Assembly (NCBI GenBank): GCA_902627565.1
Contig: CACOJM010000008.1
Location: 1-59,974 of the forward strand
Length of the DNA stretch: 59,974 nucleotides
Source: an uncultured Pelagibacteraceae bacterium
GTDB taxonomy: Bacteria > Pseudomonadota > Alphaproteobacteria > Pelagibacterales > Pelagibacteraceae
Direction of reading: 5' to 3'
Of the stretch, positions 8,774 through 19,059 are shown in pieces. The notes beneath the pieces are model-generated. The model saw only the letters and a list, made by a program, of their open reading frames with translations, searched no databases and was not told the origin of the DNA. How positions within the stretch are numbered: the stretch's first letter is position 1; every line of letters begins with the position of its first letter. A program made the translations under genes and the position numbers.

Positions 8774-10450
8774 ACCTTCTATTTCACCTTTTTTATTTAA
8801 TTTTATAGAGTCTGCTGCGGGAACTCTTGGCAATCCAGGCATAGTCATTATGGCTCCACAGACAACTACTATAAACTCAGCTCCAGATGAAAGTCTAATT
8901 TCTCTAATTGGTAATGCGTGACCAGTTGGTGCTCCTTTAAGATTAGGGTCAGTTGAAAAACTATATTGAGTTTTTGCAACACATATAGGTAATTCTCCAT
9001 AACCACCTTCTTCAAAATTTTTAAGCTGATCTCTAATTTTAGTATCTGCAATAACTTCATCAGCTCTATAAATTTCTTTTGCAATTTTTTCAATTTTTTT
9101 AAATAAGGGCAATTTGCTTTCATACAAAAATTTGAAATTACTTTCACTTCTTTCACATAACTCAGCTACATGTGCAGCTAATTCTTTAGTTCCCTCACCA
9201 CCATTGGCCCAATGAGTACAAAGGCTTGCTTTTATTCCTAATCCATCACAAAAATCTACTAAGGCTTTTACTTCTTTATCAGTATCTTTTATGAAATGAT
9301 TTACTGCTATCGCTACTGGAAGACCAAATTTTTTAACATTTTCTACATGTCGTTGAAGATTAACCAATCCTTTTTTAAGTGCGACCACGTTCTCATTTTT
9401 AAGATCATCTTTCGCTACACCACCATGCATTTTCAATGCTCTTATAGTTGCAACAATTACTACACAACTTGGTTTTAAATTTGATTTTCTACATTTAATA
9501 TCAAGAAATTTTTCTGCACCTAAATCAGCACCAAACCCAGCCTCAGTCACAACATAATCAGCAAGTTTTAAACCAGCTTTAGTTGCAATAACAGAATTAC
9601 AACCATGAGCAATATTTGCAAAAGGTCCGCCATGGATTATAGCTGGATTATTTTCTAATGTTTGAGTCACATTGGGTCTTATAGCTTCTTTTAATAAAAC
9701 AGTCATTGGACCTTGTGCTTTTAAATCTTTAGCATAAATTGGTTTTTTATCTCTAGTATAAGCAACAGTAATATTCCCGATTCTTTGTTCTAAGTCTTCT
9801 AAGTTATTAGCCAAACAGAAGATAGCCATTATTTCTGAGGCAACTGTTATGTCAAAACCATCTTCTCTAGGGAAACCATTGGCAACACCTCCTAGATTAA
9901 CATTTATTGATCTTAAAGCCCTGTCGTTCATATCTAAAACTCTTTTCCAAACTACTCTTCTTACATCTATGTTTAATTTATTTCCCCAGTAAATATGATT
10001 ATCTATAAGTGCCGACAAAAGATTATGTGCAGATGTAATTGCGTGAAAGTCTCCAGTAAAATGAAGATTAATTTGTTCCATTGGAACTACTTGTGCATAG
10101 CCACCACCTGCAGCACCACCTTTCATTCCAAAAGAGGGTCCTAAACTTGGCTCTCGTAAACAAACAATAGATTTTTTCCCAATTTTGTTTAAACCATCAT
10201 TTAGACCTACAGAAGTAGTGGTTTTACCTTCTCCGGCTGGAGTAGGTGTTATTGCAGTGACTAAAATAAGTTTTCCATCCTTTTTACTTTTTAAACTATC
10301 TAAATATTCTAAATTTATTTTTGCTATATGACGACCCATTGGGCTGAACGCAGAACTTTCATCTGGTACATTAATTTTGGCTAAAATATCTTTTATTGGC
10401 AACATTTTAGCTTCCCTTGCTATTTGGATGTCTGACTTAACTTCACTCAT
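8765..10450 (-). CDS. fhs: Formate-tetrahydrofolate ligase
   Basis: A 561-aa cytoplasmic enzyme of full family length. It reversibly joins formate and THF using ATP to give 10-formyl-THF; in methyl-oxidising bacteria it often runs backwards and yields ATP. The P-loop [10 protein letters not shown] lies at 70-79, and conserved blocks such as the [11 protein letters not shown] region and a C-terminal MPGLPR.PAA motif are present. An AGGA site lies about 7 bases before the ATG at 10450. It is divergent from soxBDAG, whose reactions load one-carbon groups onto THF, so the two units form a C1 oxidation module. Confidence 0.96.
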   Translation of the reverse strand: MSEVKSDIQIAREAKMLPIKDILAKINVPDESSAFSPMGRHIAKINLEYLDSLKSKKDGKLILVTAITPTPAGEGKTTTSVGLNDGLNKIGKKSIVCLREPSLGPSFGMKGGAAGGGYAQVVPMEQINLHFTGDFHAITSAHNLLSALIDNHIYWGNKLNIDVRRVVWKRVLDMNDRALRSINVNLGGVANGFPREDGFDITVASEIMAIFCLANNLEDLEQRIGNITVAYTRDKKPIYAKDLKAQGPMTVLLKEAIRPNVTQTLENNPAIIHGGPFANIAHGCNSVIATKAGLKLADYVVTEAGFGADLGAEKFLDIKCRKSNLKPSCVVIVATIRALKMHGGVAKDDLKNENVVALKKGLVNLQRHVENVKKFGLPVAIAVNHFIKDTDKEVKALVDFCDGLGIKASLCTHWANGGEGTKELAAHVAELCERSESNFKFLYESKLPLFKKIEKIAKEIYRADEVIADTKIRDQLKNFEEGGYGELPICVAKTQYSFSTDPNLKGAPTGHALPIREIRLSSGAEFIVVVCGAIMTMPGLPRVPAADSIKLNKKGEIEGLF

Positions 10451-10577
10451 TAAAAGTCCTAAATAAATATTAAAAAGTTGGTCGATTAGTATCTCTTTTT
10501 AACAGGTTTGGAAATATCTAAAAATTATATATAAAAAAAATATGAACTATTTATATTCATTATTATAAAATTCTAAC

Positions 10578-11834
10578 ATGCAAAAATACTCAATTTTTAG
10601 CTTAATGAAGAACGCTTTTTCTAATCATGAAAAGTGGGATTTGGCCTGGAAAGATCCTTCGCCAAAGAAAGAGTATGATGTCGTTATAATTGGAGGAGGA
10701 GGTCACGGTCTAGCAACTGCCTATTATTTAGCAAAAGAGCATAATATCACGAATGTAGCGATCATCGAAAAAGGTTGGATCGGTGGAGGTAATGTTGGTC
10801 GTAATACAACAATAATAAGATCGAACTATATGCATGATGATAATGCATTATTTAGTGAATTTGGAATGGATCTCTGGAGAAGGATGAGCCAGGATTTAAA
10901 TTATAATGTAATGTTTTCTCCAAGAGGAATTATCAATCTTGCTCACTCAGATGCACAAATGAATGTTTATGCGAGAAGAGGCAATTCTATGAGATTGAAT
11001 GGGATCGATGCAGTTCTTTTAAACAGAGAACAAGTTAAAGAAATTATTCCAATGGCCGATTTTTCTGAAAATGTTAGATTTCCAATTTTTGGTGGGTTAA
11101 TGCAACCTAGTGCTGGGACCGCAAGACATGATGCGGTAGCTTGGGGTTATGCGAGACAGGCAGACTCAATGGGAGTTGATATAATTCAGAATTGTGAAGT
11201 AACTGGTTTTGATGTTGTAGGTGGAAAGATTAAAGGTGTAAGAACATCACGTGGAGATATTAAAGTAAAAAAAATTGGTTTGTGTGTTGCTGGAAGCACA
11301 AACATCTTAGCAGAAAAACTTAATATGAGATTACCAATTGAAACACATCTTTTACAAGCTTGTGTATCTGAACCTGTGAAACCAGTTTTAGATAGAGTTG
11401 TTACTTTTGGAGCTGGCCATTTTTATATTAGTCAATCAGATAAGGGTGAAATGGTTATGGGTGGTGATTTAGATGGATATAACAGTTATGCTCAAAGAGG
11501 TAACCTACCAACGTTACAACATGTTTTAACTGAAGGAATTGCGATGATGCCTTTTCTTAGTAAATTGAAAATGCTAAGGACTTGGGGTGGTATAATGGAT
11601 ATGTCTATGGATGGTTCACCTATAATTGATAAAACTCACATTGAAGGTTTATATTTAAATTGTGGTTGGTGCTATGGTGGATTTAAAGCAACTCCAGCAT
11701 CTGGTTGGACATTTGCTCACACTATTGCACAGGACAGGGTTCACGAATTAAATGCTGGATATAATTTAAATAGATTTAATACAGGTTACTTACTTGACGA
11801 AAAAGGACTTGGTACAAAAACTTGGATTTCATAA
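10578..11834 (+). CDS. soxB: Sarcosine oxidase beta subunit
   Basis: A 418-aa flavoprotein subunit of heterotetrameric sarcosine oxidase, which converts sarcosine, THF and O2 to glycine, 5,10-methylene-THF and H2O2. A DAO-type FAD-binding motif (VVIIGGGGHGLATAY) lies at about 35-49. H184 in TARHDAVAWGY corresponds to the histidine that carries covalent FMN in the corynebacterial enzyme. This is the first gene of soxBDAG; soxD begins at the very next base. The 127-bp gap to the divergent fhs gene must contain both promoters, but I see no strong consensus there. Confidence 0.96.
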   Translation: MQKYSIFSLMKNAFSNHEKWDLAWKDPSPKKEYDVVIIGGGGHGLATAYYLAKEHNITNVAIIEKGWIGGGNVGRNTTIIRSNYMHDDNALFSEFGMDLWRRMSQDLNYNVMFSPRGIINLAHSDAQMNVYARRGNSMRLNGIDAVLLNREQVKEIIPMADFSENVRFPIFGGLMQPSAGTARHDAVAWGYARQADSMGVDIIQNCEVTGFDVVGGKIKGVRTSRGDIKVKKIGLCVAGSTNILAEKLNMRLPIETHLLQACVSEPVKPVLDRVVTFGAGHFYISQSDKGEMVMGGDLDGYNSYAQRGNLPTLQHVLTEGIAMMPFLSKLKMLRTWGGIMDMSMDGSPIIDKTHIEGLYLNCGWCYGGFKATPASGWTFAHTIAQDRVHELNAGYNLNRFNTGYLLDEKGLGTKTWIS

Positions 11835-12104
11835 ATGCTCTATATTAAATGTCCACATTGTGGATGGAGATCACAAAATGAATTTTCCTATGGTGGGGAT
11901 GCTACTGTTAAAAGACCTGAGCTAGGGAAAGAAGTTTCAGATCAAGAGTGGGATGATTTCGTTTATAATAGAAAAAGTTTAAGAGGAAAACATTGGGAGT
12001 TATGGCAACATTTATCAGGATGTCGACAATGGATCAAAGTTGAAAGAGATACAGCGACACATGAAATTTTTAAAACTCTTAAAGCGAATGAGGAAATTTC
12101 ATAA
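11835..12104 (+). CDS. soxD: Sarcosine oxidase delta subunit
   Basis: An 89-aa zinc-binding subunit of heterotetrameric sarcosine oxidase. C6, C9, H59 and C63 (motifs IKCPHCGWR and HLSGCRQW) match the zinc ligands known for this subunit. It lies between soxB (0 bases) and soxA, whose ATG overlaps its stop by one base. Small size and gene order soxB-D-A-G are exactly those of the family. Confidence 0.95.
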   Translation: MLYIKCPHCGWRSQNEFSYGGDATVKRPELGKEVSDQEWDDFVYNRKSLRGKHWELWQHLSGCRQWIKVERDTATHEIFKTLKANEEIS

Positions 12105-15100
12105 TGACTCAGAGTTTCAGATTAGAAAATATCGGGCTGATTAATAGAAATAAAAAGCTTTCATTTAAATTTAATGGAAAAGCTTATTATGGTTATGAAG
12201 GGGATACATTAGCATCAGCTTTGATCGCAAATGGGGTCCATTTAGTTGGTAGAAGTTTTAAATATCATAGACCTAGAGGGTTTTTTGGTGCTGGAGTTGA
12301 TGAGCCGTACGCAATAGTTCAATTGTATAGAAATGGTGAAACTGAGCCAAATATCAAAGCGACAGAGCAGGAACTTTTTGAAGGTTTAGAGGCTAAAAGT
12401 GTAAATTGTTGGCCTAGTGTTAATTTTGATATTGGGGCGATTAATAATTTTTTAAAAATATTTCTTCCTGCAGGTTTTTATTATAAGACATTTATGTGGC
12501 CGAAAAGCTTTTGGTTCAAAGTTTATGAACCTTTTATTAGAAAAGCTGCGGGACTTGGGGTTGCATCCACAAAACATGACAAGGAAAGATACGAACATAA
12601 ATATGAATATTGTGACTTATTGATTACTGGTTCTGGACCATCTGGATTAGCAAGTGCATATGCTGCTGCTAAGAATGGGGCTAGAGTAATATTAGCTGAA
12701 GATAAATCTAGGTTTGGAGGAACATTATTAACTAGTGAAGTTAATATAGGCAATCAATCAGGAAAAGAATGGGCTGAAAGTATTATTTCTGAACTTAAAG
12801 AAATGCCAAATGTGACTGTTAAAAATCGATCACAAGTCTTTGGTTACTATGATCATAACATGTTGGTGATGTCTGAAAGAATAAGTGACCATTTACCCAA
12901 AACAAAAAAATTTCATCCAAAACAAAAATTGTGGTACATAAGAGCAAAAGAAGTTCTTATTTCTTCTGGATCAATTGAAAGACCGATTGTTTTTGGTAAC
13001 AATGATACACCTGGAGTGATGCTTTCATCAGCTGCGAAAGAATATTTAAAAGTTTACGGAGTGTTGGTTGGAAAAAATCCTTTAATATTTACTAATAATG
13101 ATAGTGGCTATGAAACTGCTATTGAATTTCAAAAAAATGGTATAAGTCCAATTATTTTAGATACACGAAAGGATCCAAAGTCTGAAATAGTTGATGAAGC
13201 AAAAAATCTAGGAATAAATATTAAATTTTCTTATGTAGTGGTAGCTGCCCAAGGTTATAAAAAAGTAAAATCAGCTGATATCGCAAAAATTTCTGAAGAT
13301 AAAGAGCAACTTGGAATAATAGAAAATATTAAGTGTGATTGTATATGTGTATCTGGTTTTTGGACACCAACAATTCATTTAGCCTCACAATCAGGAAATA
13401 AAACAAAGTTTAGAGAGGATATAGACGCTTTTGTCCCTGGAACACCAAAGCAAAATGAAACCACTATAGGTGCTGCTAATGGAACTTTTACTTTAGAGGA
13501 AACTTTAAAAAATTCATTTGAAACTGGTCATAGATTATCAAAAGAAATTACAAAAAATGATAACAAAACATCTTTCCCAAATGTAATTGAAAAAAAATCA
13601 ACAGCTCATGATAAATTTTGGTGTGTACCTCTCCCAAAAGGAAAAAATTATAAAAGATTTTTAGATTTTCAAAATGATGTTGCAGTATCAGACATAGAAA
13701 TTGCTTTAAAAGAGGGATATCGATCGATTGAACACGTCAAGCGGTATACGACTCTTGGAATGGCGACTGATCAGGGTAAAACAAGTAATCTTAATGGTTT
13801 GCAATTAGTATCAAAAATAGAAAACAAAGTTGTACCATCTGTGGGTCACACAACATTTCGACCTCCATATACCCCAGTTTCTATTGGAGCAATAGTTGGT
13901 AGAGAGGTTGGAAAACATTCAAAACCAACACGAAAATCTCCAATGCATTTATGGCATGAAAAGAATAATGCAGTTTTTGTTGATGCGGGTGTGTGGTTAA
14001 GACCAAGATATTATAAGCAAGGCGATGAAAATTTATTTGAAGGATCGAAAAGAGAAGCAAAAAATGTGAGAACAAATGTGGGTGTTTGTGACGTAACTAC
14101 ATTAGGAAAAATAGATATCAAAGGTCCAGATGCCGCAGAATTGCTTAATAGAGTATATACCAATGCCTGGTTAAAGTTACCAGTAGGTAAAGCGAGATAT
14201 GGCGTAATGTTACGAGAAGATGGAATTGTAATGGACGATGGAACAACAACAAGAATTTCTGAAAATCATTACCATATGACAACTACCACAGCACAAGCTG
14301 CAAATGTTCTTTCACACTTAGAGTATTATTTACAATTAGTTTGGCCAGAATTGAATGTAAACGTAGTTTCAACGACAGAACAATGGGCAGGTGCTGCAAT
14401 AGCTGGACCAAAATCAAGAGAATTATTACAAAAACTATTTCCAAAATCTGATGTATCAAATGAGGGTTTACCTTTTATGGGTTATATGGAGGGAGATTTG
14501 TTTGGTGTTAAGGCTAGAATTTTTAGAATCTCATTTTCTGGTGAACTTGCGTATGAAGTAAACGTTGAGTCAGATAATGGAAACTTCATGTGGGAAAAAA
14601 TTATCGAAGTTGGTCAGGAATTTAAGATTCAACCATATGGCACAGAGGCATTATCAACTCTAAGAATTGAAATGGGACATGTGGCAGGATCAGAACTTGA
14701 TGGAAGAACAATTCCTTATGATAATTCTCTTGAAGGTTTATTAAGTAAAAAGAAAGATTTTATTGGAAAAAGATCTTTAAATAGAAAAGCATTTATTGCT
14801 GACGATAGACAAAAAGTTGTTGGTGTTGTTCCCCTAGATAAAAAAACAAGTATTCCGGAAGGATCCCATTTAGTTAAAGATTCAAATGCACCATTGCCAA
14901 ATCCAAAATTAGGATATATCTCGGCTTCATGTTGGAGCGTTGAACATGATAATCCATTTTCTTTAGCTATTGTCAAAGACGGAAAAAATATGATCGGTAA
15001 AAAATTATTTGTAATGTCCCCACTAAAAAATAAAATTATTCCAGTTGAAATTGTTTCTTCACATTATGTTGATCCAAAAGGTGAAAGGGTTAGATCGTGA
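12104..15100 (+). CDS. soxA: Sarcosine oxidase alpha subunit
   Basis: A 998-aa subunit. The N-terminal about 100 residues are a 2Fe-2S-ferredoxin-like fold (motif [12 protein letters not shown]). A nucleotide-binding region follows ([18 protein letters not shown] at about 176-193), then a central FAD/NAD-linked domain. From about residue 620 a GcvT-like domain binds folate and accepts the methylene group. With SoxB it forms the channel that passes the C1 unit from sarcosine to THF. It overlaps soxD by 1 base and soxG by 4 bases, so the operon is tightly coupled. Confidence 0.96.
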   Translation: MTQSFRLENIGLINRNKKLSFKFNGKAYYGYEGDTLASALIANGVHLVGRSFKYHRPRGFFGAGVDEPYAIVQLYRNGETEPNIKATEQELFEGLEAKSVNCWPSVNFDIGAINNFLKIFLPAGFYYKTFMWPKSFWFKVYEPFIRKAAGLGVASTKHDKERYEHKYEYCDLLITGSGPSGLASAYAAAKNGARVILAEDKSRFGGTLLTSEVNIGNQSGKEWAESIISELKEMPNVTVKNRSQVFGYYDHNMLVMSERISDHLPKTKKFHPKQKLWYIRAKEVLISSGSIERPIVFGNNDTPGVMLSSAAKEYLKVYGVLVGKNPLIFTNNDSGYETAIEFQKNGISPIILDTRKDPKSEIVDEAKNLGINIKFSYVVVAAQGYKKVKSADIAKISEDKEQLGIIENIKCDCICVSGFWTPTIHLASQSGNKTKFREDIDAFVPGTPKQNETTIGAANGTFTLEETLKNSFETGHRLSKEITKNDNKTSFPNVIEKKSTAHDKFWCVPLPKGKNYKRFLDFQNDVAVSDIEIALKEGYRSIEHVKRYTTLGMATDQGKTSNLNGLQLVSKIENKVVPSVGHTTFRPPYTPVSIGAIVGREVGKHSKPTRKSPMHLWHEKNNAVFVDAGVWLRPRYYKQGDENLFEGSKREAKNVRTNVGVCDVTTLGKIDIKGPDAAELLNRVYTNAWLKLPVGKARYGVMLREDGIVMDDGTTTRISENHYHMTTTTAQAANVLSHLEYYLQLVWPELNVNVVSTTEQWAGAAIAGPKSRELLQKLFPKSDVSNEGLPFMGYMEGDLFGVKARIFRISFSGELAYEVNVESDNGNFMWEKIIEVGQEFKIQPYGTEALSTLRIEMGHVAGSELDGRTIPYDNSLEGLLSKKKDFIGKRSLNRKAFIADDRQKVVGVVPLDKKTSIPEGSHLVKDSNAPLPNPKLGYISASCWSVEHDNPFSLAIVKDGKNMIGKKLFVMSPLKNKIIPVEIVSSHYVDPKGERVRS

Positions 15101-15684
15101 GCCCAATATCAGCACTAGCAAATGTTCATTCACCAGGTGAATTTGGTGATTATGAAAATAAAAATGAGAACAATCTTTTAAAAATCTCAGAAATCAAAAA
15201 TTTGTTAATAGTTCAAATTGTTCAATATAAAAATTCTACAGTTTCTATTGATAGTATTGATATTGATGGTTTAAAATTAAAAGATGAACCATTACGAGTA
15301 GTAAATAATGACGATACAAGATTATTGTGGAGTGGACCAAAAAATTGGCTTGTTGTTTCGACGAAAAAAAATTTGTTTAAAAATATTTTACAAAATTTCA
15401 AAGAATCAGATTTTGCTGTAACAGACCTATCTCATTCAAGAGCAGTAATGCAAATAGAGGGACAAGAAGTTAAAGAGGTTTTAAAGAAAGGATGTCCATT
15501 TAATTTTAATTCTTTAGAAAAAAATAATTCTATAAACTCTACTTATAATGGAATAGCTTTCACTGTTGATTTATTGGACGACGACCCAGATAAGGTGAGA
15601 TTATTTGCTTTAAGAAGTTTTGGAGAATCTTTATACCACTCTATTACTGATGCATCTTTAGAATTCGGCTTTAAATCATTATAA
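15097..15684 (+). CDS. soxG: Sarcosine oxidase gamma subunit
   Basis: A 195-aa subunit and the last gene of soxBDAG. The sequence opens with [19 protein letters not shown], similar to other SoxG proteins, and contains the family-like [10 protein letters not shown] and [13 protein letters not shown] blocks. The start is a GTG overlapping the soxA stop by 4 bases. The subunit is structural, with a GcvT-like fold and no known cofactor. The operon ends 5 bases before a convergent gene, leaving no room for a separate terminator. Confidence 0.92.
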   Translation: MSPISALANVHSPGEFGDYENKNENNLLKISEIKNLLIVQIVQYKNSTVSIDSIDIDGLKLKDEPLRVVNNDDTRLLWSGPKNWLVVSTKKNLFKNILQNFKESDFAVTDLSHSRAVMQIEGQEVKEVLKKGCPFNFNSLEKNNSINSTYNGIAFTVDLLDDDPDKVRLFALRSFGESLYHSITDASLEFGFKSL

Positions 15685-15689
15685 GTATT

Positions 15690-16580
15690 TTAGTCACGAG
15701 TAGCGATATAAACCCCAATTGTAGTTATTAAAAAACCTACTAAATCTAAATGAGTTAAATTTTCATTTAAAAAAAGCCAAGCCATAAATGCAGAGGTGGC
15801 TGGTATTAGAAAAAAAATCGAAACAGTTTTACTAGCAGAATTTTTTTTAATTAAAAACATGAGTATTGTAAATGCACCAAATGACACCAAAAATATTTGA
15901 TGACCCATTGCGATAACAAAGGTTTTAGTAAAATTAATATACGGGTCAACAAAAAATATTATAATCAAAATATGAAACAAACATCCACCTACAGCTTGAT
16001 AAAAGTTACTCACTGGTAAAGGCAAGTTATTACTTAATTTTTTTTGCCAAATTGTCGAAGTTGTGATTGAAATTAAGGCTATTATTGTGGCAATTAATCC
16101 AAGCAAAGGAATGTCAGTACCTATATCTAAACCTAAAACCAATGCTGCACCAGAAAACCCAAGTAAAACTCCAATCCATTGCTTAGTGGTAACTTTTTCA
16201 TTTAGTATAGGTCCACTCAGTGCATTAGTTAAAATAGGTTGAAGAGTTACTATTAGTGCGGCTATGCCCGTCGGCATACCAATTGAGATAGAGTAAAACA
16301 CACCACCTAAATATAATCCATGAAAAAGAACTCCACTCAATAGAGATTCAATTAAATTTCTACTGTTAATCTTAATTGATTGTTTTGAGTAAATAGAAAA
16401 TAAATAGAATCCTATTGCTACAAAAAAAAATCTAAAAGCTAGAGCAGAAAAAGGATCACTATTATCTATAATAGGCTTTGTTGTTATGAAAGCTGAAGAC
16501 CATAACAAAATAAAAATGAATGGATATACTCTGATCATTTTAGGTTTTATAAATAAAATTCTCTTACAATTGATTCTCAA
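15690..16580 (-). CDS. EamA/DMT-superfamily inner membrane exporter
   Basis: A 296-aa, highly hydrophobic protein with about ten membrane segments and two EamA domains, one in each half (about residues 15-145 and 155-293). The family exports amino acids or other metabolites, or imports a few; the substrate cannot be read from the sequence. The true start may be the internal Met at about residue 15, which sits right before the first membrane helix. It is convergent with soxG and divergent from a lipoprotein gene. Confidence 0.85.
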   Translation of the reverse strand: MRINCKRILFIKPKMIRVYPFIFILLWSSAFITTKPIIDNSDPFSALAFRFFFVAIGFYLFSIYSKQSIKINSRNLIESLLSGVLFHGLYLGGVFYSISIGMPTGIAALIVTLQPILTNALSGPILNEKVTTKQWIGVLLGFSGAALVLGLDIGTDIPLLGLIATIIALISITTSTIWQKKLSNNLPLPVSNFYQAVGGCLFHILIIIFFVDPYINFTKTFVIAMGHQIFLVSFGAFTILMFLIKKNSASKTVSIFFLIPATSAFMAWLFLNENLTHLDLVGFLITTIGVYIATRD

Positions 16581-16673
16581 ATTTAGTTAAATTTGTCCAT
16601 GAAAAAGGAGCTTTTAACCCAAAAATTAAATTCTATCTTGAGTTGTAATTTAAAATGCTTAAGAATCCCATCA

Positions 16674-16988
16674 ATGATTTATAAAAAAATTATTTTTGGA
16701 ATTTTTATTTTAGGTTTTTTAGGAGCTTGTACATCTCCAACTGCAATGTTGGGCCCAGCATATACTTTAACTTCAACAGGAAATGTTCTTCAAGCTGGAT
16801 TTTCTTATGGTTCAAGTCAAATGATAACAATGTATACAGGCAAAACACCAATAGAAAATATAGCTGAGTTTACTTCATCGGACAGAAATAATATTCAAAA
16901 GAAAACTTTAGAGAGTAAAGATTTTCAAGACTTGGTGAAAAAAAGAATTATAAAAACAAACAATATACTAAAATCATCTAATCAATAA
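16674..16988 (+). CDS. Small lipoprotein of unknown function
   Basis: From the ATG at 16674 the product is 104 aa and begins MIYKKIIFGIFILGFLGAC, a lipoprotein signal with lipobox LGAC; lipidation would be at Cys19. The frame is open further upstream (ATG at 16599), but that would add about 25 residues before the signal, so the later start is preferred. The mature part includes a Gly/Ser/Thr-rich segment and a Lys-rich tail. It is probably anchored in the outer membrane; its role is unknown. Its 3' end overlaps the convergent gene by 11 bases. Confidence 0.65.
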   Translation: MIYKKIIFGIFILGFLGACTSPTAMLGPAYTLTSTGNVLQAGFSYGSSQMITMYTGKTPIENIAEFTSSDRNNIQKKTLESKDFQDLVKKRIIKTNNILKSSNQ

Positions 16989-17418
16989 TATCTAGTTTTA
17001 TCAATTTTAATTGTTTAGTTTCCTTACACCATAATTCATAGCTTTCACACATTCTCCAGATATGATCAAATGCTCTTTGTGAAATTTCAAGAGGAAAATG
17101 GCTTTTTGCATAATATAAATCAGGAAATTGAATTAACTGTTTGACCATCACATCTTTTTGCATATTTAGTAATCTAATTGTTTCGACTGGTATTTTTTTT
17201 CTGGTTTTTTTATCTATAAAATTATTTTGTTCTAATTCATTTAACCATTCTTCATGAAATTTACCGCTACTTATATGGTTGTATGTATCAGATCCTATAA
17301 AGGTATCCACAGCATCAATTTTAGATAAATCGAGATTTTTTTTTTTAATTTTTACAATTTCTGTATATATTATTTCTGCAACAAATAAAACGTAGGGAAG
17401 ATCTTTAGATTGTTTCAT
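16978..17418 (-). CDS. Conserved protein of unknown function
   Basis: A 146-aa soluble protein without a signal peptide or membrane segment. Visible features are a DTFIGSDTYNHISSGKFHEEW stretch in the middle, a Trp/Cys pair near the C-terminus (WRMCESYELWCKE), and many charged residues. I do not recognise the family. Its start overlaps the end of the racemase gene by 4 bases, so the two are translationally coupled and may share a pathway. Confidence 0.6.
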   Translation of the reverse strand: MKQSKDLPYVLFVAEIIYTEIVKIKKKNLDLSKIDAVDTFIGSDTYNHISSGKFHEEWLNELEQNNFIDKKTRKKIPVETIRLLNMQKDVMVKQLIQFPDLYYAKSHFPLEISQRAFDHIWRMCESYELWCKETKQLKLIKLDIID

Positions 17419-18164
17419 TTACTCTTATATTTTTTTACCGCAGCATTAGCTAAAATTAAGTTTGGATCTAGAAAAATTTTTGATGATTTAATAATTTTAA
17501 TTGATTTAAAAGCAAAAATAGCAATTGGTAATTCTGTACATCCTAAGATTATCTTTTTACATTTTTTTTTAATTAAGTAGTTTATTGCTGGTTGAATAAC
17601 TTTAGCAGCTACCTTGACATTACCCATTTTGACATTTTTAATTGCTTTATTTACGCTTTGTTTTTGAAGTGTATTATTAGGAAAAAATAATTGATAATTT
17701 TTTTCAAAAATTTTACTATAAACTTTAGTTTTCAAAGTTCCTTCTGTTGCTAGTAAGCCTATTTTTGAATTTTTTCTACAATTTCTTTTTGTATGATTAA
17801 AAACTTCTTTTGGCATATTTATAATCGGTATCTTAATTCTTTTTTGAAGATCTTCGTACCAATAGTGGGCTGTATTGCATGGGATAACAATAAACTTACA
17901 TTTTGCTTTTTCTAATTTTCTACATCCATCAACTAAACTCCTAAGAACTTTTGCGTATTTTTTTTTCGAAGCAATATTCTTAAACCTATTAGATAATGCT
18001 CCTGTAGTTTTTCCAATAGATTCTGGTCTACCGGGCACATTGGATTTATTGTATAAAAAAAATAAAGGGTAATCTTGATCAATTTTTCCTCTGTATTGAA
18101 TTGCTAGTTTATTACAGAAATCTAATCCTGCCTGTGTTCCCATTCCACCTAGAATTCCTATCAT
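17415..18164 (-). CDS. Aspartate/glutamate racemase family protein
   Basis: A 249-aa enzyme of the Asp/Glu/hydantoin racemase family, which inverts amino acids with two cysteines and no cofactor. Both catalytic positions are present: C96 in IPCNTAHYW and C209 in LGCTELP. The N-terminal GILGGMGT motif at 3-10 is typical of aspartate racemases. It is coupled to the downstream unknown gene (4-base overlap). The substrate is not fixed; D-aspartate production for the cell wall or turnover of a D-amino acid is possible. Confidence 0.85.
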   Translation of the reverse strand: MIGILGGMGTQAGLDFCNKLAIQYRGKIDQDYPLFFLYNKSNVPGRPESIGKTTGALSNRFKNIASKKKYAKVLRSLVDGCRKLEKAKCKFIVIPCNTAHYWYEDLQKRIKIPIINMPKEVFNHTKRNCRKNSKIGLLATEGTLKTKVYSKIFEKNYQLFFPNNTLQKQSVNKAIKNVKMGNVKVAAKVIQPAINYLIKKKCKKIILGCTELPIAIFAFKSIKIIKSSKIFLDPNLILANAAVKKYKSK

Positions 18165-18197
18165 AGATTTTTTATTTAATTAGTTTTAAAGAATAGA

Positions 18198-18254
18198 TTA
18201 TTGGCTACAAAAATAAATCAAATCTTTAAATGATTTATCTTATATAGCCAATAA
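18198..18254. repeat. Long nested inverted repeat between the cold-shock and racemase genes
   Basis: TTATTGGCTA at 18198-18207 pairs perfectly with TAGCCAATAA at 18245-18254. Nested inside, ATAAATCA at 18213-18220 pairs with TGATTTAT at 18231-18238. The RNA from either strand could form an 18-bp hairpin with one internal loop. It lies in the 3' region of the cold-shock gene (minus strand), without a clean U-run, so mRNA stabilisation or weak termination is likely. Confidence 0.6.
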
Positions 18255-18269
18255 ATTGTATAATGAAAA

Positions 18270-18476
18270 TTATGCAGTTTTTAAGTTAACTGCTGAAGGA
18301 CCTTTAGGACCGTCTTCAACATCGAAAGTCAAAGCTTGACCCTCATCTAAACCGTTCATACCAGCATCTCTTACAGCTGAAACATGTACAAACACATCTT
18401 TTTCTTTATCTTCTCTTTCAATAAAACCATAACCTTTGGTTGGATTGAACCACTTTACTTTTCCTTGTAGACTCAT
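18270..18476 (-). CDS. Cold-shock protein, CspA family
   Basis: A 68-aa single cold-shock domain that binds single-stranded RNA or DNA. RNP1-like KGYGFIE lies at about 14-20 and RNP2-like VFVHVS at 28-33, with the usual GKVKWFN opening. Size and sequence are those of ordinary alphaproteobacterial Csps, which act as RNA chaperones. The gene is monocistronic: a 109-bp gap precedes it and a hairpin region follows it. Confidence 0.95.
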   Translation of the reverse strand: MSLQGKVKWFNPTKGYGFIEREDKEKDVFVHVSAVRDAGMNGLDEGQALTFDVEDGPKGPSAVNLKTA

Positions 18477-18539
18477 ATTTTTACTTACTTTTTGTTATGT
18501 TAATTTATTACTTATAATTAAGTAATTTACGCTTTCTTT

Positions 18540-18561
18540 AGAATTTTAGGACTTTTGTCAA
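18540..18561 (-). promoter_or_regulatory. Possible promoter of the cold-shock gene
   Basis: On the minus strand a perfect TTGACA (plus 18556-18561) is followed after about 15 bases by a weak TAAAGA -10. An 8-bp AT-rich palindrome (18507-18514 with 18519-18526) lies between this site and the start codon, in the likely leader. The spacing is short, so the call is tentative. Confidence 0.25.
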
Positions 18562-18585
18562 CTAAATTGATCTTTTTTTTTATTT

Positions 18586-19059
18586 TTAATCTTTATCGTT
18601 GCTTATTAGCTTACTTAAATAAAGCGAATTAACATCTACCTTATAATGGGCAAAGGGTTCGCACAACTCAAAATTACACTTTTTGAATAGTTTTCTCGCT
18701 GGTTCAAAAAATTTTCCTGCACCTGTTTCAATACTTATTCTTTTAATATTAAGTTTTTTTGCTTCATCAATAAGGTGATTAATTACTTTTATACCTTTCC
18801 CTTGATTTCTAAAATTATCATGGACTCTTATGGATTTAAATTCCCCGTGATTTTCATCTAAAAATTTTAAGGCACCACAACCCATTAGTTTGTCATTTTC
18901 CCATAAGCTCCAAAATTTAATTGACTCTACTTTTAAACCAGGAATGTCTAAAACATGTGCACTTCCTTCAGGTGATGCTGCTCTAAGTTCGATAAAATGC
19001 TTAGTAAGAAGCTCGTTTACTTCTGGATGATCAAAATTTCCTTCAATTGATTTAATCAT
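18586..19059 (-). CDS. GNAT-family N-acetyltransferase
   Basis: A 157-aa acetyltransferase. The acetyl-CoA loop RNQGKG is at about residues 81-86 within an IRVHDNFRNQGKG segment, followed by the GNAT helix and a C-terminal FEPARKLFKKCNFELC motif like that of small YafP/ElaA-type proteins. It overlaps the purK start by 4 bases and may simply be co-transcribed with purEK. The acceptor substrate cannot be predicted. Confidence 0.85.
   Translation of the reverse strand: MIKSIEGNFDHPEVNELLTKHFIELRAASPEGSAHVLDIPGLKVESIKFWSLWENDKLMGCGALKFLDENHGEFKSIRVHDNFRNQGKGIKVINHLIDEAKKLNIKRISIETGAGKFFEPARKLFKKCNFELCEPFAHYKVDVNSLYLSKLISNDKD

Noticed and set aside
10480..10505. A stretch whose minus strand (TACTAATCGACCAAC) resembles the 3' end of alphaproteobacterial 23S rRNA.
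   Set aside because: Only about 20 bases match, there is no adjoining rRNA sequence on either side, and it lies in the fhs leader. A chance match or an unrelated leader element is more likely.
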